43,400 nucleotides of DNA from positions 1-43,400 of the forward strand of contig CAIRUC010000034.1 of NCBI GenBank assembly GCA_903881665.1. The letters run 5' to 3'. The position numbers and the translations under genes were made by a program. The notes under the pieces were generated by a model. That model saw only the letters and a list, made by a program, of their open reading frames with translations. It ran no database searches and was not told the origin of the DNA. Positions 1-8,278 of the stretch are shown here, piece by piece. Within the stretch, counting starts at the first letter, position 1. Each line of letters opens with the position of its first letter. The DNA comes from an uncultured Bacteroidota bacterium. GTDB taxonomy: Bacteria > Bacteroidota > Bacteroidia > AKYH767-A > OLB10.

Positions 1-692
1 ACTATTTTTCGCAATCAAATTAATCATCTTAATTTCTTAAACAATAAATCGTGTAAATTACTTTTTTTTTATTTTATTTTGCACGTTTTAACAATTCGAT
101 TGTTTATAAAAGAAGATATTTAAAATTAATTATAGTAAATTATTGAAAACTAAATGGAGCAGTATGTAAAATAAATACCGTTTTCTTTTGCGTTAAAACC
201 ATTAGTAGGTTTAGTCTTTAAAAATATTTTTATCGTGCTTTATATCGCTTTAAAAAAAGAAAGGAAATTAGGAAAGCATAAGAAAACCAAAAAAGAATAA
301 TGTTGCAACAGTGAATCTCTTTATTGCGCACACAATATTGCAAGTTTAACTCTATTTTATCGAATTGATTATGACGTAAATCAGTATTGTATAAATCCTT
401 GGGATTGCTCCTGTTAATTCTTTTACATTATTCTGTTTATAACTAATTCGGATGCATTTGTCCGAATAGATTAATTCAAATTACATTTGAATTACAATCA
501 ACAATCCTATTATTTAAAATAAATAAAGTACGAAATAAGTTACAAGAATAGTTATTCAATTATAATTATAAAAATAATAATTAGCAGTTTCTATCATCAT
601 AATAATTATTCTGAAATAAGTTTTCTATTGCTTATTTACCTATATTAAAAATATTAAAAATCATTTTTAAACCCAAATCCTATAGTAGTTCT
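1..692. other. Long AT-rich intergenic region before nrdD
   Basis: No convincing coding sequence is seen in this stretch, which is very rich in A and T. Its only clear structure is a 7-bp inverted repeat ATTCGGA/TCCGAAT (446-452 and 461-467) that overlaps the -33 element of a promoter candidate at 457-489. If that promoter is used, nrdD has a leader of about 200 nt. A loose TTGAT...ATCA pair at 365-383 has the wrong spacing for an FNR box. Confidence 0.6.
457..489 (+). promoter_or_regulatory. Candidate promoter for the nrd locus with overlapping palindrome
   Basis: TTTG at 457-460 is followed after 21 nt by TACATTTG at 482-489, a full match to the Bacteroidota promoter form TTTG/TAnnTTTG. 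The -33 TTTG sits inside the loop of the inverted repeat at 446-467, the position expected for an operator. It is about 200 nt upstream of nrdD; no better promoter is seen closer to the gene. The match is visible; its use and control are inference. Confidence 0.4.
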
Positions 693-2834
693 ATGGAAAA
701 GTATGTAATTAAAAGAAACGGAGAATACAAACCACTTTCTCTATTTAAAATTAGTGATGCCATTCAAAAAGGATTTGCTAGTGTCGGTATCGAATATGAT
801 AATAACATATTCCTTAATGTTATTGATAATATTGAATCTAAAACTACATGGAGTGTAGAGGAAATCCAAGATTTAATAGAAAAAGAACTTTTTGAAAAAA
901 ATTACTTCGATGTGATGAGATCCTTTATGATTTATCGTCATACACGAAAACTTCAACGTGAAACATCAGAAGGAATTCAGGCAGACACCACTTATGTAAA
1001 CAGCACACAAACAATAGAGGAATACATAGAGCAAACAGATTGGCGAATAAATGCAAATGCTAATACTAGTTATTCTAATGCTGGTTTAGTTAATAATGTA
1101 GCGGGAAAAATAATTGCTAATTATTGGCTCGACAAAGTGTATTCAAAAGAAGAAGGATATACGCATCGTAATGGAGATATTCATATTCATGATTTAGACT
1201 GTCTTACGGGATATTGTGCTGGATGGAGCTTAAGGGTATTACTTAATGACGGATTTAATGGTATTCGCGGACGTGTTGAAAGTAAACCTCCTTCTCACTT
1301 TCGCGAAGCTCTTGGCCAAATGGCTAATTTCCTTGGTATTTTACAAAGTGAATGGGCAGGCGCACAAGCATTCAGTTCGTTTGATACTTACCTAGCTCCA
1401 TATGTATTCAAAGATCAATTAAGTTATAGCGAAGTTTTAAAAGCTATTAGAAGCTTTGTATACAACTTAAATGTTCCTGCGCGCTGGGGGCAATCTCCAT
1501 TCACAAATATCACTCTCGATTGGGTAGTGCCTTCTGACTTAAAAGAACAAATACCTACCAAAAAAGATAATCATCTTTTAAGTAATGTAAAAAATGAAAA
1601 ACTTCTTGAATTAGCAAACGAACGCGGAGCAGATCAATTGATTGATATGCGCTATGAACATTTTCAAAAAGAAATGAACCTGATTAACAAAGCGTATTAT
1701 ACCGTAATGACAAAAGGAGACTCAAACGGACAACCTTTTACATTCCCTATCCCTACTGTAAATATTACTGAAGATTTTAATTGGTACGGAGAAAACACCG
1801 ATTTGTTATTTGAAAATACTGCCAAAATCGGTTCTTCCTATTTCCAAAATTTTATTGGCAGTCAATATAAAATCGACGAGTATGGAAACAAAGTAGAGAA
1901 TGAAAACGCGTATAAACCAAATGCTGTTAGAAGTATGTGCTGTCGTTTACAACTCGATTTGCGCGAGTTATTAAAACGAGGAAACGGACTTTTTGGAAGT
2001 GCTGAAATGACAGGTAGTATTGGAGTAGTAACTATTAATATGGCACGACTAGGATATCTATATAAAGGAAATATTGAAGATCTATACAAACGTCTTGATT
2101 ACTTATTGGAAATTGCAAAATCAACACTCGAGAAAAAAAGGGTTTTTATTCAAGAAATGTATGAACGTGGACTTTATCCCTATACAAAGAGATATTTACC
2201 GCATTTCAGAAATCACTTTTCTACCATTGGTGTAAACGGTATAAATGAAATGATTTTAAATTTTACTGGCGAAAAAGATAATATTACAACTGATTCAGGA
2301 ATTATTTTTGCGTCAAAAGTACTCGATCATATCCGTGGAAAAATGAAAGTTTATCAAACCTCTACCGGAAACTTGTATAACCTGGAAGCGACTCCCGCTG
2401 AAGGAACTACTTATCGATTTGCGAAAGAAGATAAAAAACGATTCCCAGATATTATTCAGGCTGGATGTGACGAAAATATTTATTACACAAACAGTTCACA
2501 AATCCCTGTTGATCATACCGACGATCCATTTGAAGCATTGCTGTTGCAAAACGAATTACAAACTAAATATACAGGGGGTACTGTTTTACATCTTTATATG
2601 CGAGAAAAATTGAGTACTCCTGAGGCCTGCAGAAATTTAATTCGCAAGGTGCTTTCCAACTTTAGTTTACCATATATTACAATAACACCCGTATTTAGCA
2701 TATGCCCCACACACGGGTATTTAACAGGAGAACATGAGTATTGTCCTAAATGTGATAATCATTTAATTGAAGAACTTAAACTTAAATATATCAACTATGA
2801 ACAATCAACAGCAGTTATTGCAACAGCACAATGA
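693..2834 (+). CDS. nrdD: Anaerobic ribonucleoside-triphosphate reductase, catalytic chain lacking the glycyl-radical segment
   Basis: Class III ribonucleotide reductase, which makes deoxynucleotides without oxygen. Residues 1 to about 95 form an ATP-cone (VIKRNGEYKPLSLFKI), the allosteric domain. The catalytic barrel follows with NANTSYSNAGL, THRNGDIHIHDLD and NVPARWGQSPF. The chain ends in a zinc-type segment (ICPTHGYLTGEHEYCPKCD) and about 25 further residues. Intact NrdD proteins continue into an R-V-x-G-Y segment bearing the glycyl radical; here the frame stops at 2834 without it, and the segment is found in the +1 frame at 2797-2958. The catalytic chain is otherwise full length and undisturbed, so this looks like a split gene rather than decay. 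Programmed frameshifting or a sequence error remain possible. The activase gene nrdG follows. Confidence 0.9.
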   Translation: MEKYVIKRNGEYKPLSLFKISDAIQKGFASVGIEYDNNIFLNVIDNIESKTTWSVEEIQDLIEKELFEKNYFDVMRSFMIYRHTRKLQRETSEGIQADTTYVNSTQTIEEYIEQTDWRINANANTSYSNAGLVNNVAGKIIANYWLDKVYSKEEGYTHRNGDIHIHDLDCLTGYCAGWSLRVLLNDGFNGIRGRVESKPPSHFREALGQMANFLGILQSEWAGAQAFSSFDTYLAPYVFKDQLSYSEVLKAIRSFVYNLNVPARWGQSPFTNITLDWVVPSDLKEQIPTKKDNHLLSNVKNEKLLELANERGADQLIDMRYEHFQKEMNLINKAYYTVMTKGDSNGQPFTFPIPTVNITEDFNWYGENTDLLFENTAKIGSSYFQNFIGSQYKIDEYGNKVENENAYKPNAVRSMCCRLQLDLRELLKRGNGLFGSAEMTGSIGVVTINMARLGYLYKGNIEDLYKRLDYLLEIAKSTLEKKRVFIQEMYERGLYPYTKRYLPHFRNHFSTIGVNGINEMILNFTGEKDNITTDSGIIFASKVLDHIRGKMKVYQTSTGNLYNLEATPAEGTTYRFAKEDKKRFPDIIQAGCDENIYYTNSSQIPVDHTDDPFEALLLQNELQTKYTGGTVLHLYMREKLSTPEACRNLIRKVLSNFSLPYITITPVFSICPTHGYLTGEHEYCPKCDNHLIEELKLKYINYEQSTAVIATAQ

Positions 2835-2958
2835 AAAACGCACTAAGTGTTTAGTATTTACTCGTGTGATGGGCTACCATCGTCCTGTAGAAAGTTTTAA
2901 TATTGGAAAAAAAGGTGAACACAAACAACGAACACACTTCAACGAAGACAAATGTTGA
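2797..2958 (+). CDS. Separate glycyl-radical domain of class III ribonucleotide reductase (53 aa)
   Basis: This 53-residue ORF starts at ATG 2797, overlaps the last 38 nt of nrdD in the +1 frame and overlaps the start of nrdG. It carries KRTKC (14-18) then TRVMGYHRPV (22-31), the C-terminal glycyl-radical loop of NrdD, with Gly26 (codon 2872-2874) the expected radical site. A lysine- and histidine-rich tail follows, as at the end of normal NrdD chains. An in-frame TTG at 2767 would give a 10-residue longer form. It presumably docks on the nrdD product so that the radical reaches the active-site loop. It could be made as a separate peptide (it has its own ATG) or joined by +1 frameshifting. 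The motif is seen directly; two-subunit action is inferred. Confidence 0.75.
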   Translation: MNNQQQLLQQHNEKRTKCLVFTRVMGYHRPVESFNIGKKGEHKQRTHFNEDKC

Positions 2959-3628
2959 TAAGCCTATTTACAGCATAACATCATTTACGCTTATTGATTA
3001 CCCTGACAAAACAGCTTGCATCATTTGGTTTACTGGATGTAATATGCGATGTAGTTATTGTTACAATCCTACTATTGTAAATGGAAAGGGAAAATTAAGA
3101 TATGAAGATGTTCTCGACTTTCTAAAGAAGCGGGTGAATTTACTAGATGGAGTTGTGTTAAGCGGGGGCGAATGTACCCTTCACAATTCTATTATTGATT
3201 TCATCCGACAAATTAAATCATTGGGGATGTTGGTAAAAATAGACACTAACGGTTCTAACCCGAAAATGCTTAGCACCTTACTAAAAAACAATTTAATTGA
3301 TTACGTATCGCTAGATTTTAAAGCGCCCAAACTGAAATTCCATGAAATAACGAAATCCGATTTTTATATTCAATTCCTAGAAAGTTTAGCTATTTTAAAT
3401 CGTTTTTATATTCCTTTCGAAATAAGAACTACCGTTCATTCTGGCTTACTAAGCCCTGAAGAAATAAAATCAATGTCAGATGAACTTTATATTAATTCCT
3501 ACAATGGAAAATACTATCTTCAAGAATTTGTAAACGATGTAATCACATTAGGTAAATTAGAAAACACGATTAGAGATTTCAATGAATATAAAAACATTGA
3601 ATCGAAAATACCAATTGAGTTGCGTTAA
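2903..3628 (+). CDS. nrdG: Anaerobic ribonucleotide reductase activating protein (radical SAM)
   Basis: Radical-SAM activase that would install the glycyl radical on the class III reductase. The cluster motif CNMRCSYC (CxxxCxxC) follows SFTLIDYPDKTACIIWFTG, and VVLSGGECTLH is the SAM-binding GGE motif. Length 241 aa fits the NrdG2-type activases. The start is not settled: no in-frame ATG precedes the conserved region, only TTG at 2903 and GTG at 2915, both inside the glycyl-radical ORF in another frame. Codons 1-19 are therefore of uncertain status; the conserved part begins around PIYSITSFTLIDYP. Three genes in three frames overlap between 2797 and 2958, which suggests translational coupling. 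Confidence 0.88.
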   Translation: MEKKVNTNNEHTSTKTNVDKPIYSITSFTLIDYPDKTACIIWFTGCNMRCSYCYNPTIVNGKGKLRYEDVLDFLKKRVNLLDGVVLSGGECTLHNSIIDFIRQIKSLGMLVKIDTNGSNPKMLSTLLKNNLIDYVSLDFKAPKLKFHEITKSDFYIQFLESLAILNRFYIPFEIRTTVHSGLLSPEEIKSMSDELYINSYNGKYYLQEFVNDVITLGKLENTIRDFNEYKNIESKIPIELR

Positions 3629-3768
3629 TTTTTTTGTTTAAGCACTTAATACTTGATTTTCGTCAGAATTTAAAGTGCGTGATATGCGTCATTTAAAATT
3701 GGCGTGAGCCTGCTTATTTTTAGGTTATAAATTGTAGTTAAATGATTACAAGCCAAAACCATTTAATC

Positions 3769-4506
3769 ATGAACAGGAAAAAACTATACATTATTTTTTT
3801 ATTGACAGCTTTAGTAATATCATCTTGTAAAAAAGATGATAGCCCAACACCAAACTCGCTCACCGTTTTAACTGGAATAAATTTGGCGGTCAATTATACA
3901 ATTGATGGCAAGGCGCTTTATGTAGATAGCTTTCTTTATACCTCTGCAGCAGGTTTTAATTATAGCATTAATAGATTCCAATATTACTTAACAAATGTTA
4001 AATTAATAAAACCAGATAATGCAGAGATACTTATAACGAGTAGTCATTACTTTGATGCATTTGAAGAGGCTACTTCAACAATAGCCATATCTAATATTCC
4101 ATCCGGAAATTACATTGGAATCAAGTTTAATATTGGTGTTGACTCTAGCTTCAATTATTGGGATTCACTTCCCAATACGACTGAAAACACCAATATGCTT
4201 TGGCCACTATTAATGGGAGGAGGTTATCATTTTCTAAAGTTCGAGGGGTATTATAAAGACGGACTTAGTGATTATGGATATGCCATGCATTTAGGAACGA
4301 ATGCTTGCAATATTCCAGTAGTACTATCAAAAAATATTTCCGTCACACCCAATAATACATTAACGCTAAATATGAATATGAATATTAATGAGTGGCTCAA
4401 AAATCCAAATACTTTTGATTTCAACCTCGACGGTAATTATATAATGGGAAATGCTGCCGCTATGGGAAAAATAACACAAAACGGACATGATGTATTTAGC
4501 TTCTGA
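3769..4506 (+). CDS. MbnP-like surface lipoprotein
   Basis: Lipoprotein of 245 aa resembling the MbnP family. It has a lipoprotein signal with VISSC (Cys20) followed by KKDD, which fits the Bacteroidota surface-export signal. The core shows INRFQYYLTNVKLI (68-81), W131, MLWPLLMGGGYHFLKFEGYY (143-162) and MHLGTNAC (173-180), the family's conserved blocks. In methanotroph MbnP a tryptophan is oxidised to kynurenine by the di-haem partner MbnH to make a copper site; Trp131, Trp145 and Trp209 are candidates here. A di-haem enzyme gene follows directly, overlapping only if its longer start is used. An upstream ATG at 3742 would add nine residues before the signal peptide, so ATG 3769 is preferred. 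Copper binding is inferred from the family. Confidence 0.75.
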   Translation: MNRKKLYIIFLLTALVISSCKKDDSPTPNSLTVLTGINLAVNYTIDGKALYVDSFLYTSAAGFNYSINRFQYYLTNVKLIKPDNAEILITSSHYFDAFEEATSTIAISNIPSGNYIGIKFNIGVDSSFNYWDSLPNTTENTNMLWPLLMGGGYHFLKFEGYYKDGLSDYGYAMHLGTNACNIPVVLSKNISVTPNNTLTLNMNMNINEWLKNPNTFDFNLDGNYIMGNAAAMGKITQNGHDVFSF

Positions 4507-4510
4507 TTTT

Positions 4511-5572
4511 ATGAAAAAAATAATTTACTTCTCAACAGCATTTATTATTTTTGCCATGTATTCATGCAAAAAGGATGAGGCGCAATCAACACCATACACC
4601 ACTACGGCCTATCAATTAACAGTACCGGATCATTTCCCTCCACCCTACTTGTCAGCAGAAAATCCGATTACAGTAGAAGGTGTGCGATTAGGGCGGATGC
4701 TCTATTACGACCCTATATTATCTACTAACGGACTATCCTGTACTTCGTGTCACATGCCCGATAAATCATTTTCTACAGGCATCTATACTTCACCGAGCGG
4801 AGAAAAAATAAGCGTGCCTCCTCATGTGAATCTCGCATGGAATCCCGATTATAATTGGACAGGCTCTGAGCCCATATTAAATCATCTTCCAATGGGAGAT
4901 TTTAGTCCCACCATTTTTAATACAGATATGGCCTTATTAGTATCGAAATTTAAATCACATACTTTATACCCTACGCTATTTAAGCAGGCCTTTAATATTG
5001 ACAACATTGCGTCAATATCACACACTGATTTACAAATAAAAATTGCGTTAGCAATAACACAATTTCTACGAACGATGGTTTCGTCGGATACAAAACTCGA
5101 CAAAGTAATGCGCCATGAAGCCACATTTACTCCCGAAGAATGGGATGGCTACGTTACATTTACAACCGAAACTGGTGATTGCTTCCATTGTCACGGATAT
5201 CCGTTAATGACAAGCAACCTTTATAGTAATAACGGAATTGAACTATCACCACAAGGTACCAACCAAGGTAGATACCTCATTTCGGGCAATCCAAATGACA
5301 TTGGCAAATTCAGTATTCCAACATTAAGAAATATTGAACTTACAGCGCCATATATGCACGATGGAAGATATCAAAGCCTTGAAGACGTTGTGGAATTTTA
5401 TAATTCTGGAGTTCAATGGAATTCACCTAATATAGATCCTATCATGACCAAGCCGGCAAAAATTTACGGATTAAATTTATCACAGCAAAAAAAAGCCAAC
5501 TTAGTATTATTTCTAAAAACACTTACTGATTCCACTTTTATGAATAATCCAAATTATAAAAGCCCACTTTAA
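4511..5572 (+). CDS. MbnH-like di-haem cytochrome c peroxidase/MauG family lipoprotein
   Basis: Di-haem c-type enzyme of 353 aa. The lipid-attachment Cys19 (MYSCKKDE) again carries the K-K-D-E export signal. Haem-binding motifs are CTSCH (77-81) and CFHCH (224-228); the family block TLRNIELTAPYMHDGRY is at 271-287. This is the bacterial CcpA/MauG fold. Direct adjacency to an MbnP-like gene, 4 nt apart, identifies it as the MbnH partner rather than an ordinary peroxidase: the pair would oxidise a tryptophan of MbnP using a high-valent haem state. ATG 4511 gives a normal signal peptide; ATG 4487 would overlap the previous gene. The MbnH role is inference; the di-haem assignment is firm. Confidence 0.82.
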   Translation: MKKIIYFSTAFIIFAMYSCKKDEAQSTPYTTTAYQLTVPDHFPPPYLSAENPITVEGVRLGRMLYYDPILSTNGLSCTSCHMPDKSFSTGIYTSPSGEKISVPPHVNLAWNPDYNWTGSEPILNHLPMGDFSPTIFNTDMALLVSKFKSHTLYPTLFKQAFNIDNIASISHTDLQIKIALAITQFLRTMVSSDTKLDKVMRHEATFTPEEWDGYVTFTTETGDCFHCHGYPLMTSNLYSNNGIELSPQGTNQGRYLISGNPNDIGKFSIPTLRNIELTAPYMHDGRYQSLEDVVEFYNSGVQWNSPNIDPIMTKPAKIYGLNLSQQKKANLVLFLKTLTDSTFMNNPNYKSPL

Positions 5573-5640
5573 CAAAACAGTTGGTTTTATTTATCAGTAA
5601 TGGGGATTTAAACCAAAAGTTATTAAGACCCCATCTTTTA

Positions 5641-5685
5641 TCCCTTCGCATCATGCTTTGTCCTGCTAAATGTGAAGGGATTTTT
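5641..5685 (+). terminator. Rho-independent terminator after the MbnH-like gene
   Basis: Ten-pair stem TCCCTTCGCA (5641-5650) with TGTGAAGGGA (5671-5680), one G-T wobble, followed by TTTTT. A second smaller inverted repeat TGGGG/CCCCA (5601-5605, 5629-5633) precedes it. Confidence 0.6.
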
Positions 5686-5762
5686 AATGCCCAATTTCTA
5701 TCCACTCGTTTAATAATATTCAAAAAGAAAATATGTGTATAAAGGACTTTAAAGTCAAAACA

Positions 5763-5791
5763 AAACCCGCAATCAATATGACTGCGGGTTT
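5763..5791 (-). terminator. Terminator of the cytochrome/NrfD operon
   Basis: Perfect 9-bp inverted repeat AAACCCGCA (5763-5771) and TGCGGGTTT (5783-5791) with an 11-nt loop. On the minus strand it is followed by TTTTGTTTTG, so it terminates the minus-strand operon ending at 5817. Confidence 0.7.
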
Positions 5792-5816
5792 GCTAAAAGA
5801 ATAAAAACCTTAAATT

Positions 5817-6242
5817 CTATTTGAAAGTTCGTATAAAATTAATTACTGACCATCTTTCGTTATCAGACAATTTATCTTTGAATGATGGCATAGGCTTTCT
5901 TCCTTCAGTAGTTTTCCAGAATAATTCACCATCTGTCATTTTTTTAACCTCTGGAGAAGCGAAATCACCACAAGTAATATCTATTTTTTCGGCTTTTACA
6001 CCATCGCCTTTCCCTTTTGCTCCATGGCAAGATTTGCAATGTTGTGCAAAAAGTTCTTTCCCTTCCTGAATACTTGCATCATCAGATTTAACAGGATTTT
6101 TTTCTTTTGCAGCCGCCGCTGGAGCTGCCCAAGGAGTTCCTTTCGGTTTATCTTGAGCATTTGCAGTTTCAACGTTGATGCAAAATGCAGTAACAAGTCC
6201 AAATGCTAAAAGCATTTTCATGTTTCCGAATTCCATTTTCAT
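5817..6242 (-). CDS. Periplasmic class I cytochrome c
   Basis: Single-haem cytochrome c of 141 aa with an N-terminal signal peptide (hydrophobic stretch about 9-28, ending TANAQ). The haem motif CKSCH is at 69-73 and a likely distal ligand Met118 lies in RKPMPSF. A Pro/Ala-rich linker (about 37-50) separates the signal from the haem domain. The gene is last in a minus-strand operon with an NrfD-type membrane protein and a four-cluster ferredoxin, so it is the likely soluble electron carrier for that complex. A later start at Met8 is possible and would shorten the signal peptide. The partner that takes or gives its electrons is not encoded nearby. Confidence 0.85.
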   Translation of the reverse strand: MKMEFGNMKMLLAFGLVTAFCINVETANAQDKPKGTPWAAPAAAAKEKNPVKSDDASIQEGKELFAQHCKSCHGAKGKGDGVKAEKIDITCGDFASPEVKKMTDGELFWKTTEGRKPMPSFKDKLSDNERWSVINFIRTFK

Positions 6243-6286
6243 AATTGTTTTTTTTAGTTACGTTAATATTAATGTTTGATGGTAAA

Positions 6287-6868
6287 TTATTTTACCTGTT
6301 TTCTTTCTTTTTTAATACGGAAAACTTGATAGATCACATAAAATATCGTGCCCCAAATTCCTGTAATGATAATATTAGATACAATGATAAGAAACAGGGG
6401 GGCTTTTTCACGTGAAGCTGATAAAGATCTGCTGTCCCATAGGTCTGGTACTACTTCTATTTTTTTGCCCCACTTTACCTCTGAATTCACCTTTGAATTA
6501 CCATATACTTCATCATCTTCTAACTGAGCAATAACTTGTAACATCTGATTTTTATCACCTGGCAAATCAGAAGGGAAATCAACAGTAACTTTTCCTGTTT
6601 CATCGGTCGCTTTGACACTTCCGATAGGCAAATTACTATACAAACGTTTCACATAAAAATGTACATCTACTTCCTTAACAGGTAATCCATCACACGTTAC
6701 TGTAGCAGTGCATTTATTAATTGAATCCTCTACCGTGTATGTTAATTCTATTTTCGCAATTTTTTGTTCTTGCGCATTCACCATTACCGGATGAATAAAC
6801 ATCACCATAAGAAATGTAGCTAGAATGATGCGCATTGATGCTGATAGTGTTTTAATATTTTTTTTCAT
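6287..6868 (-). CDS. Secreted/membrane-anchored protein of unknown function in the NrfD operon
   Basis: Protein of 193 aa that I do not recognise. It has a signal peptide (about 1-32, ending VMVNAQ), a beta-rich middle (about 36-140) that reads like an Ig-like or transthyretin-like domain (CTATVTCDGLPVKEVDVHFY; GSVKATDETGKVTVDFP), and one C-terminal membrane helix (about 156-180) followed by a basic tail IKKERKQVK. The predicted topology places the domain outside the inner membrane. It lies 4 nt after the NrfD gene and 44 nt before cytochrome c in transcription order, so it is probably a structural part of the same electron-transfer complex. Confidence 0.75.
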   Translation of the reverse strand: MKKNIKTLSASMRIILATFLMVMFIHPVMVNAQEQKIAKIELTYTVEDSINKCTATVTCDGLPVKEVDVHFYVKRLYSNLPIGSVKATDETGKVTVDFPSDLPGDKNQMLQVIAQLEDDEVYGNSKVNSEVKWGKKIEVVPDLWDSRSLSASREKAPLFLIIVSNIIITGIWGTIFYVIYQVFRIKKERKQVK

Positions 6869-6872
6869 ATGA

Positions 6873-8264
6873 TCAGCTTTTTTGATTATCCATTTCTTCT
6901 AAATCAATTCCTTCTCCTTCAAGTGTCTCCCAGATAGAAATCATAGGGAACAATTTTGAGAACAATGTAATTACTAACAATACACCCGCTAACGAGGCAG
7001 ATACGATAGAAATTTCAATCCAAGTTGGAAAATAAACCGACCAATTAGGTGGTACATTTTGAATTGGAGAATAAGGATGCAGCATAATTGGTGTTACGAT
7101 TAAATAACGTTTTAACCATGCTCCAACTACAACAGAAAGTGAAATAATTACCAATGGCAAAGGCCGTCTAGCAGGTTTAAAGAGAAGGATAATAACAGGT
7201 AATGCCATACCGAAAACTTGCACACCCCAATAAACTGGGGAGTAAGGTCCAGTAAATAAATCATTCAATAAATTGGCTTCTGCTCCTCTCATTTTATAGG
7301 CAGGAACTAAATACTCGTTTACATTAAAATAGGCATACACCATACTTAAAAAAACCAATAATTTACCCATATTATTGAAGTGAACATCTGTTAAATATTT
7401 TTCAAAACTATAAGCCTTTCTGAAAACATACATAGCGATAATAACGCAAGCTGTGCCCGCTTGAAATGCCCCCGCCACGAAATATGGACCAAAGTTGGTG
7501 CTATCCCAACCTGGTCGCAATGTAGTAGCAAATAACCACGCCGTTACTGTGTGAATTGAAATCGCTAAAGGAATTACAAGCACGCTTAATATTGATACCG
7601 CACGTTTCATGATTTTCCATTGTTGATCATTCCCATCCCATCCAATGGCAAGAAATTTATACATCCAACGTTGCCATGCAGGTTTATTGGTTAACTGATC
7701 TCTACAAAGTGCGATAGCAGGAATTAATGGAAGATACAGAAATAATGCACTGGAAACAAAATAAGTTGATACTACAATTACATCCCATACAATTGGAGAT
7801 TGAATACGTCCATGAATAAATAAATTTAATATTCTATCAGGGCGTCCCATATCAATAATAATAATTAATCCTGCGAACATAATTCCAGCTACAGCTATAA
7901 TTTCTGCAATCCTAGTTAAAGGACGATGCCATTCAAAATTAGTAAGTCGTAATACAGATGAAATTAATGCGCCCACAAGTGATATAGCAACAAAGAATAC
8001 GAAATTAGAAATATACAATCCCCAACTTGCATAATCTCTTAGTCCAGTTACTTTCAATCCGTTTTTAAGTTGCAAATAGTACGCATATGCGCCAACTAAC
8101 ATAACTGCAATTAAAAATACAATCCAAACTTTTCCTATTAATCCAGTATGACGTACCGGGCGAAGCACATCTTCACGCATTTCTACTCGATGGCGCTTTT
8201 GCTCCTCCATCGGTAATGTAGTGTGAATATGGTGGTCTAAATCAATATATGTGTGTGAGTCCAT
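6873..8264 (-). CDS. NrfD/PsrC-family quinol-interacting membrane subunit
   Basis: Polytopic membrane protein of 463 aa with about ten hydrophobic helices, matching the NrfD/PsrC/ActC family that exchanges electrons or protons with menaquinol. Diagnostic stretches are TGLRDYASWGLYISNFVFF and IIIIDMGRPDRILNLF in the first half. The long hydrophilic N-terminus (about 1-40, with HTYIDLDHHIHT) and the acidic C-terminus (LEGEGIDLEEMD) are extramembrane. Its gene follows a Tat-exported ferredoxin by 14 nt, the usual NrfC-NrfD pairing. No molybdopterin subunit or multihaem nitrite reductase is nearby, so the substrate cannot be named. Confidence 0.85.
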   Translation of the reverse strand: MDSHTYIDLDHHIHTTLPMEEQKRHRVEMREDVLRPVRHTGLIGKVWIVFLIAVMLVGAYAYYLQLKNGLKVTGLRDYASWGLYISNFVFFVAISLVGALISSVLRLTNFEWHRPLTRIAEIIAVAGIMFAGLIIIIDMGRPDRILNLFIHGRIQSPIVWDVIVVSTYFVSSALFLYLPLIPAIALCRDQLTNKPAWQRWMYKFLAIGWDGNDQQWKIMKRAVSILSVLVIPLAISIHTVTAWLFATTLRPGWDSTNFGPYFVAGAFQAGTACVIIAMYVFRKAYSFEKYLTDVHFNNMGKLLVFLSMVYAYFNVNEYLVPAYKMRGAEANLLNDLFTGPYSPVYWGVQVFGMALPVIILLFKPARRPLPLVIISLSVVVGAWLKRYLIVTPIMLHPYSPIQNVPPNWSVYFPTWIEISIVSASLAGVLLVITLFSKLFPMISIWETLEGEGIDLEEMDNQKS

Positions 8265-8278
8265 AACTACAATTATTA

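Noticed and set aside
365..383. FNR-like box TTGAT...ATCA before nrdD
   Set aside because: The half-sites are 10 nt apart instead of 4, so it does not fit an FNR or CRP site.
2831..2854. ATGA overlap at the nrdD stop as start of nrdG
   Set aside because: The frame ends after seven codons.
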